A stretch of DNA of 64,000 bases, from the NCBI GenBank assembly GCA_965230755.1, contig CBDDLT010000016.1, positions 124,001 through 188,000 of the forward strand. Reading direction: 5' to 3'. The notes beneath the pieces are model-generated. The model saw only the letters and a program-made list of their open reading frames with translations. It was not told where the DNA came from and ran no database searches. The position numbers and the translations under genes are program-made. Position 1 is the first letter of the stretch, and each line of letters starts with the position of its first letter. Shown here in pieces: positions 20,326 to 29,417 of this stretch. This DNA is from DATFJT01 sp965230755 (GTDB lineage Bacteria > Bacteroidota > Bacteroidia > Chitinophagales > Saprospiraceae).

Positions 20326-21762
20326 ATGATAGAAAGGAAAGAAATAAAAGAAATTATTGGGCTTGAGCCCGAGGGACAAAAAATTCGATTGTCGGGATGG
20401 GTTAGAACATTCCGTAATAACCAATTCATCAGCTTAAGCGACGGGACGGTATTTGAAAGCTTCCAGGTGGTAGTGGACTCAGAGAAAATAGATGCTGAGA
20501 CGATTAAAAAAATATCGACTGGTGCTGCTTTGGAAATTACAGGAAGTCTTATTGAGTCGAAAGGTCAAGGGCAGAAATCTGAATTGGTAGCAGATAGTAT
20601 TATAGTTGTAGGTGAGAGTAATGCGGAAGATTATCCCTTACAACCTAAAAAGCACAGCTTTGAATTCCTACGCACCAATGCTCATCTTAGGGCTAGGACG
20701 AATACCTTTGGAGCAGTGTATAGAATTAGACATCACTTGTCCTTTGCGATTCACAAATATTTCAATGATCGCGGGTTTTACTATTTCCACACCCCTATTG
20801 TAACCGGCAGTGATGCGGAGGGTGCAGGTGAGATGTTCAGGGTAACTACATTAGATCCGGTTAAACCACCATTAGATGAGTCCGGTGAAGTGGACTATTC
20901 TCAAGATTTCTTTGAAGGACCAACCAATCTTACAGTTTCAGGTCAATTAGAAGCTGAATTAGGTGCAATGGCCTTATCAAAGGTTTATACTTTCGGTCCT
21001 ACTTTCCGTGCTGAAAACAGCAATACCTCTAGGCACTTGGCAGAGTTCTGGATGATAGAACCCGAAATAGCCTTCGCGGACCTGAATGACAACATGGATC
21101 TTGCGGAAGATCTTCTGAAATATCTTTTGAGTTATGTTCTTGAACACTGTCAAAAGGACCTCGAATTTTTAGCCCAGCGATTGGAAAAAGAAGAAAGTCA
21201 GCTGCCTAAAAATGAGCGCAGCACAATGGGTCTTATTGAGAAGATGCGGTTCTGTATTGACAATGATTTTGAAAGGGTGTCCTATACGGAAGCGATCAAC
21301 ATACTGCTCAATTCAAAGCCCAATAAAAAGAAAAAGTTTAAGTTTCCAATCGAAAGCTGGGGGGCAGACCTTCAAAGTGAGCACGAACGCTTTTTGGTGG
21401 AAAAACACTTTAAAAAGCCGGTCATTCTATACGATTATCCAAGAGAAATTAAAGCCTTCTACATGCGCTGTAATGAGGATGGTAAAACAGTTGCTGCCAT
21501 GGATATTCTTTTCCCGGGAATCGGAGAAATTGTCGGAGGATCACAGAGAGAAGAAAGACTCGATGTCCTCAAGGATAGAATGCATGAAATGGATATTCCG
21601 GAAGAAGAATTATCTTGGTACCTGGATATCAGAAAATACGGTTCTTGCCCTCATGCCGGTTTTGGTTTGGGTTTTGAACGGCTTGTACTTTTTACAACAG
21701 GAATGAAGAACATTAGAGATGTCATTCCTTTTCCAAGAACACCTGGTAATGCGAAATTTTAA
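20326..21762 (+). CDS. asnS: Asparagine--tRNA ligase
   Basis: A 478-residue class IIb aminoacyl-tRNA synthetase charging tRNA-Asn. The N-terminal OB fold ('IRLSGWVRTFRNNQFISLSDGT', residues 20-41) binds the anticodon. Motif 2 is 'TFGPTFRAENSNTSRHLAEFWMIEPE' and motif 3 is 'GFGLGFERLVLF' near the end. The insertion between motifs 2 and 3 (about 255-350) is typical of AsnRS. It is followed 11 bases later by a lipoprotein gene. Confidence 0.97.
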   Translation: MIERKEIKEIIGLEPEGQKIRLSGWVRTFRNNQFISLSDGTVFESFQVVVDSEKIDAETIKKISTGAALEITGSLIESKGQGQKSELVADSIIVVGESNAEDYPLQPKKHSFEFLRTNAHLRARTNTFGAVYRIRHHLSFAIHKYFNDRGFYYFHTPIVTGSDAEGAGEMFRVTTLDPVKPPLDESGEVDYSQDFFEGPTNLTVSGQLEAELGAMALSKVYTFGPTFRAENSNTSRHLAEFWMIEPEIAFADLNDNMDLAEDLLKYLLSYVLEHCQKDLEFLAQRLEKEESQLPKNERSTMGLIEKMRFCIDNDFERVSYTEAINILLNSKPNKKKKFKFPIESWGADLQSEHERFLVEKHFKKPVILYDYPREIKAFYMRCNEDGKTVAAMDILFPGIGEIVGGSQREERLDVLKDRMHEMDIPEEELSWYLDIRKYGSCPHAGFGLGFERLVLFTTGMKNIRDVIPFPRTPGNAKF

Positions 21763-21773
21763 TCAACGGTAAT

Positions 21774-22289
21774 ATGAAGAATTTATTAATTACATTAAGT
21801 TTATTGGCCCTTATTCTATCCTGCTCTTCTGAAGGAAATAAAGATGGTGCACAAAATGCTGGTGAGGCCACTGAAAAAACTTCTGGGTCCGATATGCAAA
21901 AGTCATTCGGCGAAGAATTTCAAGCAGCTCAAATCAATTCAGTAGGTTCTGCAATTGGGGTTTTGGATAGTTTGGACGAAATGGAGACCGTAGTACATGC
22001 GAAAGTGGGGGAAGTTTGCCAGGTCAAAGGATGCTGGATGAACGTCAGTGATGTAGATGGTCAAGGTGAAATGTTTGTACAATTCAAGGACTACGGCTTT
22101 TTCATGCCTAAAGATCTTACCGGCCATGAAGTCATCATGAAAGGCAAGGTGTACAAGGAAATGACCTCTGTGGATGACTTACGTCACTTTGCAGAAGATG
22201 AAGGAAAATCTGCGGAAGAAATTGCAGCTATCACTGAGCCAGAAGAAGAATTTAAGTTCATGGCTTCAGGAGTGAAGATTGTAAAATAG
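21774..22289 (+). CDS. DUF4920 lipoprotein
   Basis: A 171-residue lipoprotein with lipobox 'LILSC' (Cys at residue 17). The mature part has a Glu/Lys/Gly-rich linker, then a compact domain with 'VHAKVGEVCQVKGCWMNV' and 'EMFVQFKDYGFFMPKDLTGHEVIMKGKVYKE', the DUF4920 signature with its conserved Cys pair (VCQVKGCW). The domain is an OB-like fold seen in many Bacteroidota; function unknown, and metal or redox roles are only guesses. It lies directly after asnS and converges with the polyprenyl synthase gene, ending one base before it. Confidence 0.88.
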   Translation: MKNLLITLSLLALILSCSSEGNKDGAQNAGEATEKTSGSDMQKSFGEEFQAAQINSVGSAIGVLDSLDEMETVVHAKVGEVCQVKGCWMNVSDVDGQGEMFVQFKDYGFFMPKDLTGHEVIMKGKVYKEMTSVDDLRHFAEDEGKSAEEIAAITEPEEEFKFMASGVKIVK

Positions 22290-22290
22290 T

Positions 22291-23265
22291 CTATTTCTCT
22301 CTTTCTACAACGTATTCCACCAGAGACCATAGATGTTGTCTGCTGGAATTATCGGGTAGCGTATAAAGAATATCTTCAGCTTTGGTCTTGTATTCGTTCA
22401 TGATCTTTCGTGCGTATTCAAGACCATTGTTTTTCTTGACGAAATCTACCACCGTTTGAACAGTTGATTTTTTGTTGCTGCTTTTTCTTATCAATTTTAT
22501 AATCTTTCCTTTCTCCCCTTTACTTGCCTTACTTAAAGCATAAATTAAAGGCAGGGTCATCTTTTTTTCCTTGATATCTATACCGACCGGCTTCCCTATT
22601 TTTTGATCGCCATAATCGAATAGATCATCCTTTATTTGAAAAGCCATTCCCACATTCTCTCCAAAATCCCTCATCTTCTCAATGACTGTTTCATCAGAAC
22701 TGACCGAGGCCGCTCCTGCCGCACAGGCTGAAGCAATCAAAGAAGCTGTTTTCTGTCGAATGATATCAAAGTATACTTCTTCCGTTATGTCCAGCTTTCT
22801 GGTTTTTTCCATTTGCAACAACTCTCCTTCGCTCATTGCTTTAACCGCTTGAGAAACGATCTTGAGCAATCGATGATCTTCATTATCCAAGGCAAGCAGT
22901 AATCCTTTCGACAATAGATAATCTCCAACGAGCACCGCTATTTTATTTTTCCAAAGTGCATTAATCGAAAAGAATCCTCTTCTTTGATTGGCATCATCTA
23001 CGACGTCATCATGTACTAGAGTAGCAGTGTGTAATAACTCTATCAGACTGGCCGCCCTATAACTGGGTTCATCAATTTCATCGAATAGTTTTGCACTTAA
23101 TAACACAAACATGGGCCTCATCTGTTTGCCCTTGCTCTTGACAATATAGAAGGTGATTTTATCGAGAAGGGGAACATGGCTGCTCATGGAAGCCCTGAAC
23201 TTCTTCTGAAATGTATCCAATTCAGTGGAGATAAATTGTTGAACTTCCTTAATTGCTCCCGCCAT
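22291..23265 (-). CDS. Polyprenyl diphosphate synthase
   Basis: A 324-residue trans-prenyltransferase that lengthens farnesyl or geranylgeranyl diphosphate, probably for the menaquinone side chain. The first Asp-rich motif is 'HTATLVHDDVVDDANQRRG' (about residues 83-101) and the second 'AFQIKDDLFDYGD'. 'KGKQMRPMFVLLSAKL' carries the diphosphate-binding arginine, and 'SEGELLQME' is also conserved. Chain length cannot be read with certainty. It is followed on the same strand by nothing within 22 kb, and preceded 35 bases upstream by an outer-membrane protein gene. Confidence 0.93.
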   Translation of the reverse strand: MAGAIKEVQQFISTELDTFQKKFRASMSSHVPLLDKITFYIVKSKGKQMRPMFVLLSAKLFDEIDEPSYRAASLIELLHTATLVHDDVVDDANQRRGFFSINALWKNKIAVLVGDYLLSKGLLLALDNEDHRLLKIVSQAVKAMSEGELLQMEKTRKLDITEEVYFDIIRQKTASLIASACAAGAASVSSDETVIEKMRDFGENVGMAFQIKDDLFDYGDQKIGKPVGIDIKEKKMTLPLIYALSKASKGEKGKIIKLIRKSSNKKSTVQTVVDFVKKNNGLEYARKIMNEYKTKAEDILYTLPDNSSRQHLWSLVEYVVEREK

Positions 23266-23299
23266 TCCTATTATTTTCGGATAAGTACTTTCTATCCGC

Positions 23300-24604
23300 T
23301 TAAAAATGCTGTGATTTCAAATCTAAGCTTCCCAGCTTAATTTTTTCTACCCTCAAGGTAAAGCCTAAAGATAAAAAGGGGGCTTTACTAATTGAACTGG
23401 TTTGATAAAAATTTCGCAACTCCATGTGCTTATTTGTCACAGATATTCTACCGTTAAAAATGGGAAGAAAATTGACCTGCAATCCCGCACTATAGATTGG
23501 GTAGATATATCCCTGACCTTCTTCAATATCATAAATGTAATTAAAATCAAGGTCATAATATCCGGACAATTTATTGTAGATTTTTTTGGTCCAACTAGAG
23601 TTGAATTCAAAAGCCAACAAATCGATGTTACCCATATGAGTATACAATGCCCACTGAGAAAGGTTCCGATAAAAATTCTTTAAAGGATACAATTGATCTC
23701 CGGTATATGACCCATTAGGCCCGTAATATCTCGGTCTGCTTCCGTTATAGCCCAAGTTGAAATCATTGGAATAATAGCGAACAGAAGATGATAGGGACAG
23801 CTGTTTTTCACTGTAGGTAAATACCGCACCGAAAGCAACAGATGGTGACAATTCATTGCTCAACCTTACATCTACCTGACCTTCCAAAACGGATTTATCA
23901 GATAAATTAATTTTCGAATAATTCGATACTATCAGATCCGTGGCTGAAGGGTGCCTGCCCTGAGGAAAAGCAAATAACTCATTGATTGCGGCCGATAATT
24001 GATTGCTAAATTTAGTCGTATTGAATCCCAGTGAAAATCGATACACCTGATGAAGATCTAATCCTACATTTTCGGATAGATCACCAATTGTCATAAAACC
24101 AAGGGAAAATTGATCGAACAGTATTTTTCCTAAAATTCCCTGATAATCCATATTGTAAAGTCGAAGAATATCTCCCACATCTTCGTTCCACAAATCTCCA
24201 CCCCTAATCAAGTATTTAGGCCCTCTCCTACTTAGATTTCCATTGGCTTCCAATAAAATTTTGGGAAAGACAACTAAGTTCGACAATGTGTTATTTCCTC
24301 CGGAATGACTTCGCTCCTCCAGGTACAGCCCAGTAACAAGTAAAAAGCGATCATTAAGTGTTAACTTATGTTCTACGCCAGAATAGATGGCCAAATGATG
24401 GATGGGATTATCTTCAATTCTTCCGGTTCTACAATTAAAACAATCAAAATTCTTGTTGATCGCTGCAATATTGTGCTGAGCTCTTGTAACAATATCCAAC
24501 TCAGAATCTATTCGAATAGAATCCTGACTCAATCCTTTTATTAAGATCAAGAAGAAAATGATTAGTACCCAAATTCGCTTCAATAACATCATCACTATAA
24601 ACAA
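23300..24604 (-). CDS. Putative outer-membrane beta-barrel protein
   Basis: A 434-residue protein with a signal sequence (one of the ATGs at 24604, 24592 or 24589 is the start) and a mature part made of alternating strands with many aromatic residues, for example 'KLSGYYDLDFNYIYDIEEGQGYIYPIYSAGLQVNF' and 'PFLSLGFTLRVEKI'. The C-terminal residue is Phe, as in many outer-membrane barrels. I do not recognise the family. It is upstream of, and probably co-transcribed with, the polyprenyl synthase gene. Confidence 0.7.
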   Translation of the reverse strand: MFIVMMLLKRIWVLIIFFLILIKGLSQDSIRIDSELDIVTRAQHNIAAINKNFDCFNCRTGRIEDNPIHHLAIYSGVEHKLTLNDRFLLVTGLYLEERSHSGGNNTLSNLVVFPKILLEANGNLSRRGPKYLIRGGDLWNEDVGDILRLYNMDYQGILGKILFDQFSLGFMTIGDLSENVGLDLHQVYRFSLGFNTTKFSNQLSAAINELFAFPQGRHPSATDLIVSNYSKINLSDKSVLEGQVDVRLSNELSPSVAFGAVFTYSEKQLSLSSSVRYYSNDFNLGYNGSRPRYYGPNGSYTGDQLYPLKNFYRNLSQWALYTHMGNIDLLAFEFNSSWTKKIYNKLSGYYDLDFNYIYDIEEGQGYIYPIYSAGLQVNFLPIFNGRISVTNKHMELRNFYQTSSISKAPFLSLGFTLRVEKIKLGSLDLKSQHF

Positions 24605-24689
24605 AGATAATCAAGTAGTGATTGCAGTTTACACTCACCTTTGATTTCTAGACTCATTTGAATACCTTTATCCTACAGTTTTTCAAGAC

Positions 24690-25634
24690 GTGATAAGAGT
24701 TTTCGGATCTTATGGAAATATTATGTTGCCATTCATTCTACTGTGGAGTGCTTTGGTATGTTATTTCAATTTAGGTATAGAACTATCGCTGGAAGAAGGT
24801 GGAATAATTATACAGCGCAATTCCCTGAACTGGCTGGAATGGCTAAAGTCACTGACGATCCTTGGGCTAACCGCTCATCTCATCAATGAAGTCTATCAGA
24901 AATATGAGTTGACCAAGTTAAAAAACTCTTATCCGGGAGTCTTTTATATTTTAATAGTAGGCTTAATTCCAGGTGCTGTTGCGATAGAGAAAATCGCTTG
25001 GATAGCACTGGCACTTATTGTCGCTATCTATTTTCTCTTTAGGACCTATCGAAAAGTACATAGTACGACGATGATATTCAATATAGGATTATTGGTAGGA
25101 ATAATCTTGTTCATTGATATCGCTTACTGGCCGTTTATCTTGTATTTCATATACGGTATCATTCTGATTAATTACTTCAAGATCAATGAATGGATTCTGT
25201 ATTTTATTTCCATTGCGCTACCCTTCTTCTATTATTATGTCTATCTCAGTTTTCAATCCCCATATCAGGATTTCTCTTCTATACTTGGGTTTCCCCAGTA
25301 CAGATGGGATTTGAGATTTGTAATTGATCAATATCCTGCCCTGGCCCTCATTGCCCTGCTTGGTTTTATCTATTTGATCAAGCAGCCCGACATAATGAGA
25401 ACACTGAAAATAGGTGCCAAGAAATACTTCTCCTTGATTCACTACCTTTTTATTTTGGGCGTATTACTGTATTTGGTGATGGATTATCCAGCCGAATATG
25501 GCCTTAAAATACTGGCAATACCGCTATCTATTATGATGGCTACCCGCTGCAGCACAACAAAAAACAAATCATTTGCCCTTGTTCTCTTTTACTTCTTAAT
25601 TTTAACTGTAATTTTGTTTCAATTGTATTACTAG
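24690..25634 (+). CDS. DUF6427-type polytopic membrane protein
   Basis: A 314-residue protein with about ten hydrophobic helices. The opening 'MIRVFGSYGNIMLPFILLWSALVCYF' and later 'INEVYQKYELTKLKNSYPGVFYIL' and 'FNIGLLVGIILFIDIAYWPFILYFIYGIILI' resemble the DUF6427 family of Bacteroidota. The start is GTG at 24690; no in-frame ATG lies before residue 12. Function unknown. Two other genes with envelope features flank it. A near-consensus -7 element (TACCTTTA, 24663) lies 20 bases upstream. Confidence 0.75.
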   Translation: MIRVFGSYGNIMLPFILLWSALVCYFNLGIELSLEEGGIIIQRNSLNWLEWLKSLTILGLTAHLINEVYQKYELTKLKNSYPGVFYILIVGLIPGAVAIEKIAWIALALIVAIYFLFRTYRKVHSTTMIFNIGLLVGIILFIDIAYWPFILYFIYGIILINYFKINEWILYFISIALPFFYYYVYLSFQSPYQDFSSILGFPQYRWDLRFVIDQYPALALIALLGFIYLIKQPDIMRTLKIGAKKYFSLIHYLFILGVLLYLVMDYPAEYGLKILAIPLSIMMATRCSTTKNKSFALVLFYFLILTVILFQLYY

Positions 25635-25745
25635 TGCTAACGTCAATTTAAACAGATGAATCGAGCATGAATTTTTTAATCATTAATTCAAATAGTGGTA
25701 TGATTAAAATAAATTCATGTGAACTCCTGAATGTATTATAAATTT

Positions 25746-25763
25746 TTTGCAGTTTTCTGCAAA
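25746..25763 (+). promoter_or_regulatory. Hairpin in the purQ leader
   Basis: TTTGCAG-TTTT-CTGCAAA is a 7-bp stem with a four-base loop, 19 bases before the purQ ATG. It has no T run, so it is not a typical terminator; an effect on translation or RNA stability is possible. Confidence 0.4.
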
Positions 25764-25782
25764 GCCAAAAAATTTTAAACAG

Positions 25783-26499
25783 ATGAAATTTGGTGTAATA
25801 GTTTTTCCCGGATCGAATTGTGATCAAGATATGTTCTATGCATTCTACGATATTCTTCAACAGAATACGGAATACTTATGGCATAAAGAAGAAAGCTTAA
25901 AGGGTTACTCCCCGGAAAGAGACTGTATTTTGGTTCCTGGAGGTTTTTCTTATGGTGACTATTTGCGTGCTGGAGCCATAGCGAGGTTCTCTCCTATCAT
26001 GAAGGCTGTGATCGAATTTGCCAATGAAGGAGGTCAAGTATTTGGTGTCTGTAATGGATTTCAAATTCTCTGTGAAAGTGGTTTGCTGCCAGGAGTTTTA
26101 CTTCGAAATGAAAACCAAAAATTCATTTCTAAGAATATTTACCTTCGAAAAAAAGACAACGCACCGATCTCAGCATCCGTTGAAGACAATGAAGTACTTA
26201 AAATACCCATCGCCCATGCTGAAGGAAGATTCTTTGCAAAGGATGAGGCCCTACAAGATATTGTTGACAATGGACAAATTCTTTTCCAATACTGCAATCA
26301 GGATGGTTTAGTGAATGAAGATGCAAATCCAAACGGATCTTTGAACCATATTGCTGGGATATGCAACAAAGAAAAAAATGTATTTGGTATGATGCCACAC
26401 CCTGAAAGAGCATGTGACCATGTCTTGCACAATACAGATGGGCTAAAAATCCTTGAAGGATTGCTTGCTACATCCGCCAGTTTGGTCAACAATCAATAA
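25783..26499 (+). CDS. purQ: Phosphoribosylformylglycinamidine synthase, glutaminase subunit
   Basis: A 238-residue class I glutamine amidotransferase that feeds ammonia to PurL in purine synthesis. It starts 'MKFGVIVFPGSNCDQDM', the exact family start, so I use the ATG at 25783 and not the upstream TTG. The catalytic Cys is in 'GQVFGVCNGFQIL' (about residue 92) and the His-Glu pair in 'FGMMPHPERA'. The oxyanion strand 'VPGGFSYGDYLRAGA' is intact. purL and purS are not adjacent. Confidence 0.96.
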   Translation: MKFGVIVFPGSNCDQDMFYAFYDILQQNTEYLWHKEESLKGYSPERDCILVPGGFSYGDYLRAGAIARFSPIMKAVIEFANEGGQVFGVCNGFQILCESGLLPGVLLRNENQKFISKNIYLRKKDNAPISASVEDNEVLKIPIAHAEGRFFAKDEALQDIVDNGQILFQYCNQDGLVNEDANPNGSLNHIAGICNKEKNVFGMMPHPERACDHVLHNTDGLKILEGLLATSASLVNNQ

Positions 26500-26546
26500 T
26501 TTGTACTTTCTTGCGTTTTTAATACCAATCTATAAATGAGATCAAT

Positions 26547-29243
26547 ATGAAATACTGTTTTTGTCTTATTCTATTCCTTTTTCTCGGACACTGGGGTGAA
26601 AGTCAAATTTTAGAGCCTGTCAAGTGGTCTTGGGAGGTCCAAAATACAGATAAAGCTAATGAGTATAAACTCGTATTCAATGCCAGCATTGAGGATGGAT
26701 GGAAGGTATATTCTCAGTATTTGGAGAGTGATGATGGTCCGGTTCGAACTTCCTTCACTTTTGAAGAGGCGGGAAATATTGATCTTATTGGGAAAAATGA
26801 AGAGTCAGGAAAGATAAAATCGGGCTATGATAAGATGTTCGATATGAATGTTACTTCCTTGAACTCACCCAAAGCGACCTTCACTCAGAGAATAAAGGTT
26901 AAAGAATACGGACCCACGATCAAGGGATATCTGGAGTTCATGACTTGTGATGACAAACAATGCCTACCTCCGACCTATGTTGATTTTAGTTTCGATATCA
27001 AGGCTCCTGCCAAAGCGAGCAGCGATAAGACAAATGCTCAAGGCAATGCGGAAAAACCCAAGGAAATCAAGAAAGCTCCGATAAAATCAGTACCTACGGA
27101 GACAAGGGTGGTTGAACAGGAAAAACCTCAATCCAAACAGGAAGCTATAACTGAAGCCAAGGAAGATACCGAAGCCTCCACGGAACCCAAAAAAGTAGAT
27201 ATGGTTCGCTTTGCAACCGATCTACCGGTCCAATGGAGCATGGCTGTTTCTAAAGAAGATCAGTCCGTTGTTCTGGACTTCGAAGCAATCATGGATAAAA
27301 ACTGGACGATCTACTCTCAGTTTACCTCTGATGATGGTCCCGTCCCTACCAGTATAGAACTGGAAGAGGGAAATCAGCATCAGCTTGATGGAAAGGCAGA
27401 AGAAATAGGAAAGTTAAAGGAAGGAATGGATCCTTTCTTTGATGTGGTCGTGAAAAAATTCCCTAAAGGTCCGGTCCATTTCGTTCAAAAAATAAAGCAG
27501 AATGGTGATGATCCTATAACAGGTTTCCTTACTTATATGACCTGTGATGACAAACAGTGTTTGCCTCCTACCCCAGTAGATTTTTGGGTGGATCCAAATA
27601 GTTTAGAAGCTTATCTGGGACCTGCTGCGACCTCAAAAATGACCGCTTCCGGAGATGCTGACCAAGGAAGTTTTACAGTGAATGATACGGAAGATTCCGG
27701 AGCGATGGCAGGAAGGGTGATCGAAGGTAATGTTATCGATCAGAAAATTCCAGAATTATATTCTACACAAAAAGAGCCATTAAGCGACTGCGGTTCTGAA
27801 GAAACAGCAAAGAACTCTAATCTACTTTGGACTTTTATACTTGGATTTGGAGGAGGTTTGTTTGCTTTATTGACTCCGTGTGTATTCCCTATGATCCCAT
27901 TGACAGTAAGCTATTTTACTAAAGGAAGCAAGGACAAAAAATCTGGTATTAGAAATGGTTTGATATACGGCCTCAGCATTATTGTCATATATGTAGCAAT
28001 AGGTCTAATTATTACTGGAGTTTTTGGGGCAACAGCCTTGAATGAGCTTTCTACGAACTGGATTGCCAATGTATTCTTCTTTTTGATTCTTGTAGTTTTT
28101 GCGATTTCATTCTTTGGCTATTTTGAAATTACACTACCCAGTTCATGGTCTAGTGCCAGTGATCGTATGGCAGATAAAGGTGGTTTAATTGGAACCTTTT
28201 TTATGGCTTTTACTTTGGCATTAGTCTCATTCTCATGTACTGGCCCGATTATCGGAAGTGCATTGGTGCAATCAGCAACCGACTCTCTAGGACCTTTTAC
28301 TGTAATGCTTGGATTTTCCACCGCATTAGCCTTGCCTTTTGGTTTGTTTGCCGCGTTTCCCGCTTGGCTTAATTCATTACCTCAGTCAGGAGGGTGGATG
28401 AACTCCGTCAAAGTTGTCCTGGGTTTTATTGAATTGGCATTGGCTTTAAAATTCCTTTCGGTAGCAGACATGACTATGCACTGGGACTTTTTAAGATATG
28501 AATTATTCTTAGGACTTTGGATATTGATTTCCGCTGCAACTGCATTGTACATTTTTGGATTTATTAAATTCCCTCATGATAGTCCGGTAAGAAAACTAGG
28601 TACAGGAAGATGGATTTTTGGAACTTTTTTCACCCTTCTAACCATCTACTTAACCATGGGATTTGCGCTAAATAAAGAAACTCGTGTTTATAATTCTTTA
28701 CCAATTTTATCGGGCCTAGCTCCACCAGCTAATTATAACTTTTTCCTTAAGGAAAAAGAACCCGATAAGGATATCAAGTCAAGATATGCTTCCTATACGA
28801 CGTGTGCCAATAACATCAATTGTTTTAAGGATTATTTCGAAGGTTTATCATACGCACGCGAGGTAAATAAACCGGTTTTCCTTGATTTTACAGGCTATGG
28901 CTGTGTAAATTGTCGTAAGACTGAAGAACATATTTGGGTTGATAGTAGGGTAAAAACTAAGTTAAATGACGATTTTGTCTTGGTTTCTCTTTATGTTGAT
29001 GACCGAAACAAATTAGAGAAGTCACTTCTTTCCAAACACACAGAGAAGAAGATGAGATCAATCGGAAATATGTGGGCAGATTTTCAAATAGTCAATTTTG
29101 AGCAGAATTCACAACCGCTATATGTGATGGTTGATACTGATCAAAACGTCATTGCACATCCAAGAGGTTATCATGAAGGCGTAAACGGATATTTGGAGTT
29201 TTTGGATTGTGGTCTGGCTTACCTTGGTGAAGAAGAAAACTAG
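26547..29243 (+). CDS. dsbD: DsbD-like thiol:disulfide interchange protein with duplicated N-terminal domain
   Basis: An 898-residue inner-membrane protein that carries electrons from cytosolic thioredoxin to the periplasm. After a signal peptide there are two tandem DsbD-alpha-type domains (about 20-150 and 225-355), each with 'KVYSQ/TIYSQ', 'DDGP' and the Cys-containing 'MTCDDKQCLPP'; a Lys/Glu/Pro linker separates them. The membrane part (about 425-700) has the redox Cys residues in 'LLTPCVFPMIPLTVSYF' and 'VSFSCTGPIIGS'. The C-terminal thioredoxin-like domain has 'FTGYGCVNCRKTEEHIW'. E. coli DsbD has only one alpha domain. Partner proteins such as DsbC or CcmG are not in the window. Confidence 0.93.
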   Translation: MKYCFCLILFLFLGHWGESQILEPVKWSWEVQNTDKANEYKLVFNASIEDGWKVYSQYLESDDGPVRTSFTFEEAGNIDLIGKNEESGKIKSGYDKMFDMNVTSLNSPKATFTQRIKVKEYGPTIKGYLEFMTCDDKQCLPPTYVDFSFDIKAPAKASSDKTNAQGNAEKPKEIKKAPIKSVPTETRVVEQEKPQSKQEAITEAKEDTEASTEPKKVDMVRFATDLPVQWSMAVSKEDQSVVLDFEAIMDKNWTIYSQFTSDDGPVPTSIELEEGNQHQLDGKAEEIGKLKEGMDPFFDVVVKKFPKGPVHFVQKIKQNGDDPITGFLTYMTCDDKQCLPPTPVDFWVDPNSLEAYLGPAATSKMTASGDADQGSFTVNDTEDSGAMAGRVIEGNVIDQKIPELYSTQKEPLSDCGSEETAKNSNLLWTFILGFGGGLFALLTPCVFPMIPLTVSYFTKGSKDKKSGIRNGLIYGLSIIVIYVAIGLIITGVFGATALNELSTNWIANVFFFLILVVFAISFFGYFEITLPSSWSSASDRMADKGGLIGTFFMAFTLALVSFSCTGPIIGSALVQSATDSLGPFTVMLGFSTALALPFGLFAAFPAWLNSLPQSGGWMNSVKVVLGFIELALALKFLSVADMTMHWDFLRYELFLGLWILISAATALYIFGFIKFPHDSPVRKLGTGRWIFGTFFTLLTIYLTMGFALNKETRVYNSLPILSGLAPPANYNFFLKEKEPDKDIKSRYASYTTCANNINCFKDYFEGLSYAREVNKPVFLDFTGYGCVNCRKTEEHIWVDSRVKTKLNDDFVLVSLYVDDRNKLEKSLLSKHTEKKMRSIGNMWADFQIVNFEQNSQPLYVMVDTDQNVIAHPRGYHEGVNGYLEFLDCGLAYLGEEEN

Positions 29244-29246
29244 ACC

Positions 29247-29399
29247 TTAAAAACCGAGGTACTTTCCCAATCCGAAAAGTATAGCCAGCCATATCAAACC
29301 TTTGATAAAAAAGAACAAGAACCCGGCAATTCCGAATTTCTTGAGGAGTTGCTTGGTTTTACTTGTTTTTTCCTTTTCCTGCTGATCGTTTTCGCTCAT
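29247..29399 (-). CDS. Small single-span membrane protein (50 residues)
   Basis: An ATG at 29399 opens a 50-codon frame ending TAA at 29247. The N-terminal 20 residues are charged (MSENDQQEKEKTSKTKQLLK), followed by 'KFGIAGFLFFFIKGLIWLAI', a strong membrane span, and 'LFGLGKYLGF'. The clear hydrophilic-to-hydrophobic layout and the position 19 bases after the DUF58 stop on the same strand support a real gene, probably the last of the MoxR operon. It ends four bases from the dsbD stop. Function unknown. Confidence 0.65.
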   Translation of the reverse strand: MSENDQQEKEKTSKTKQLLKKFGIAGFLFFFIKGLIWLAILFGLGKYLGF

Positions 29400-29417
29400 T
29401 AGATTGAACTTTTATTT

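Noticed and set aside
25648..25860. Minus-strand frame of 70 codons before purQ
   Set aside because: It overlaps the true purQ start and is a shadow of AT-rich leader sequence.
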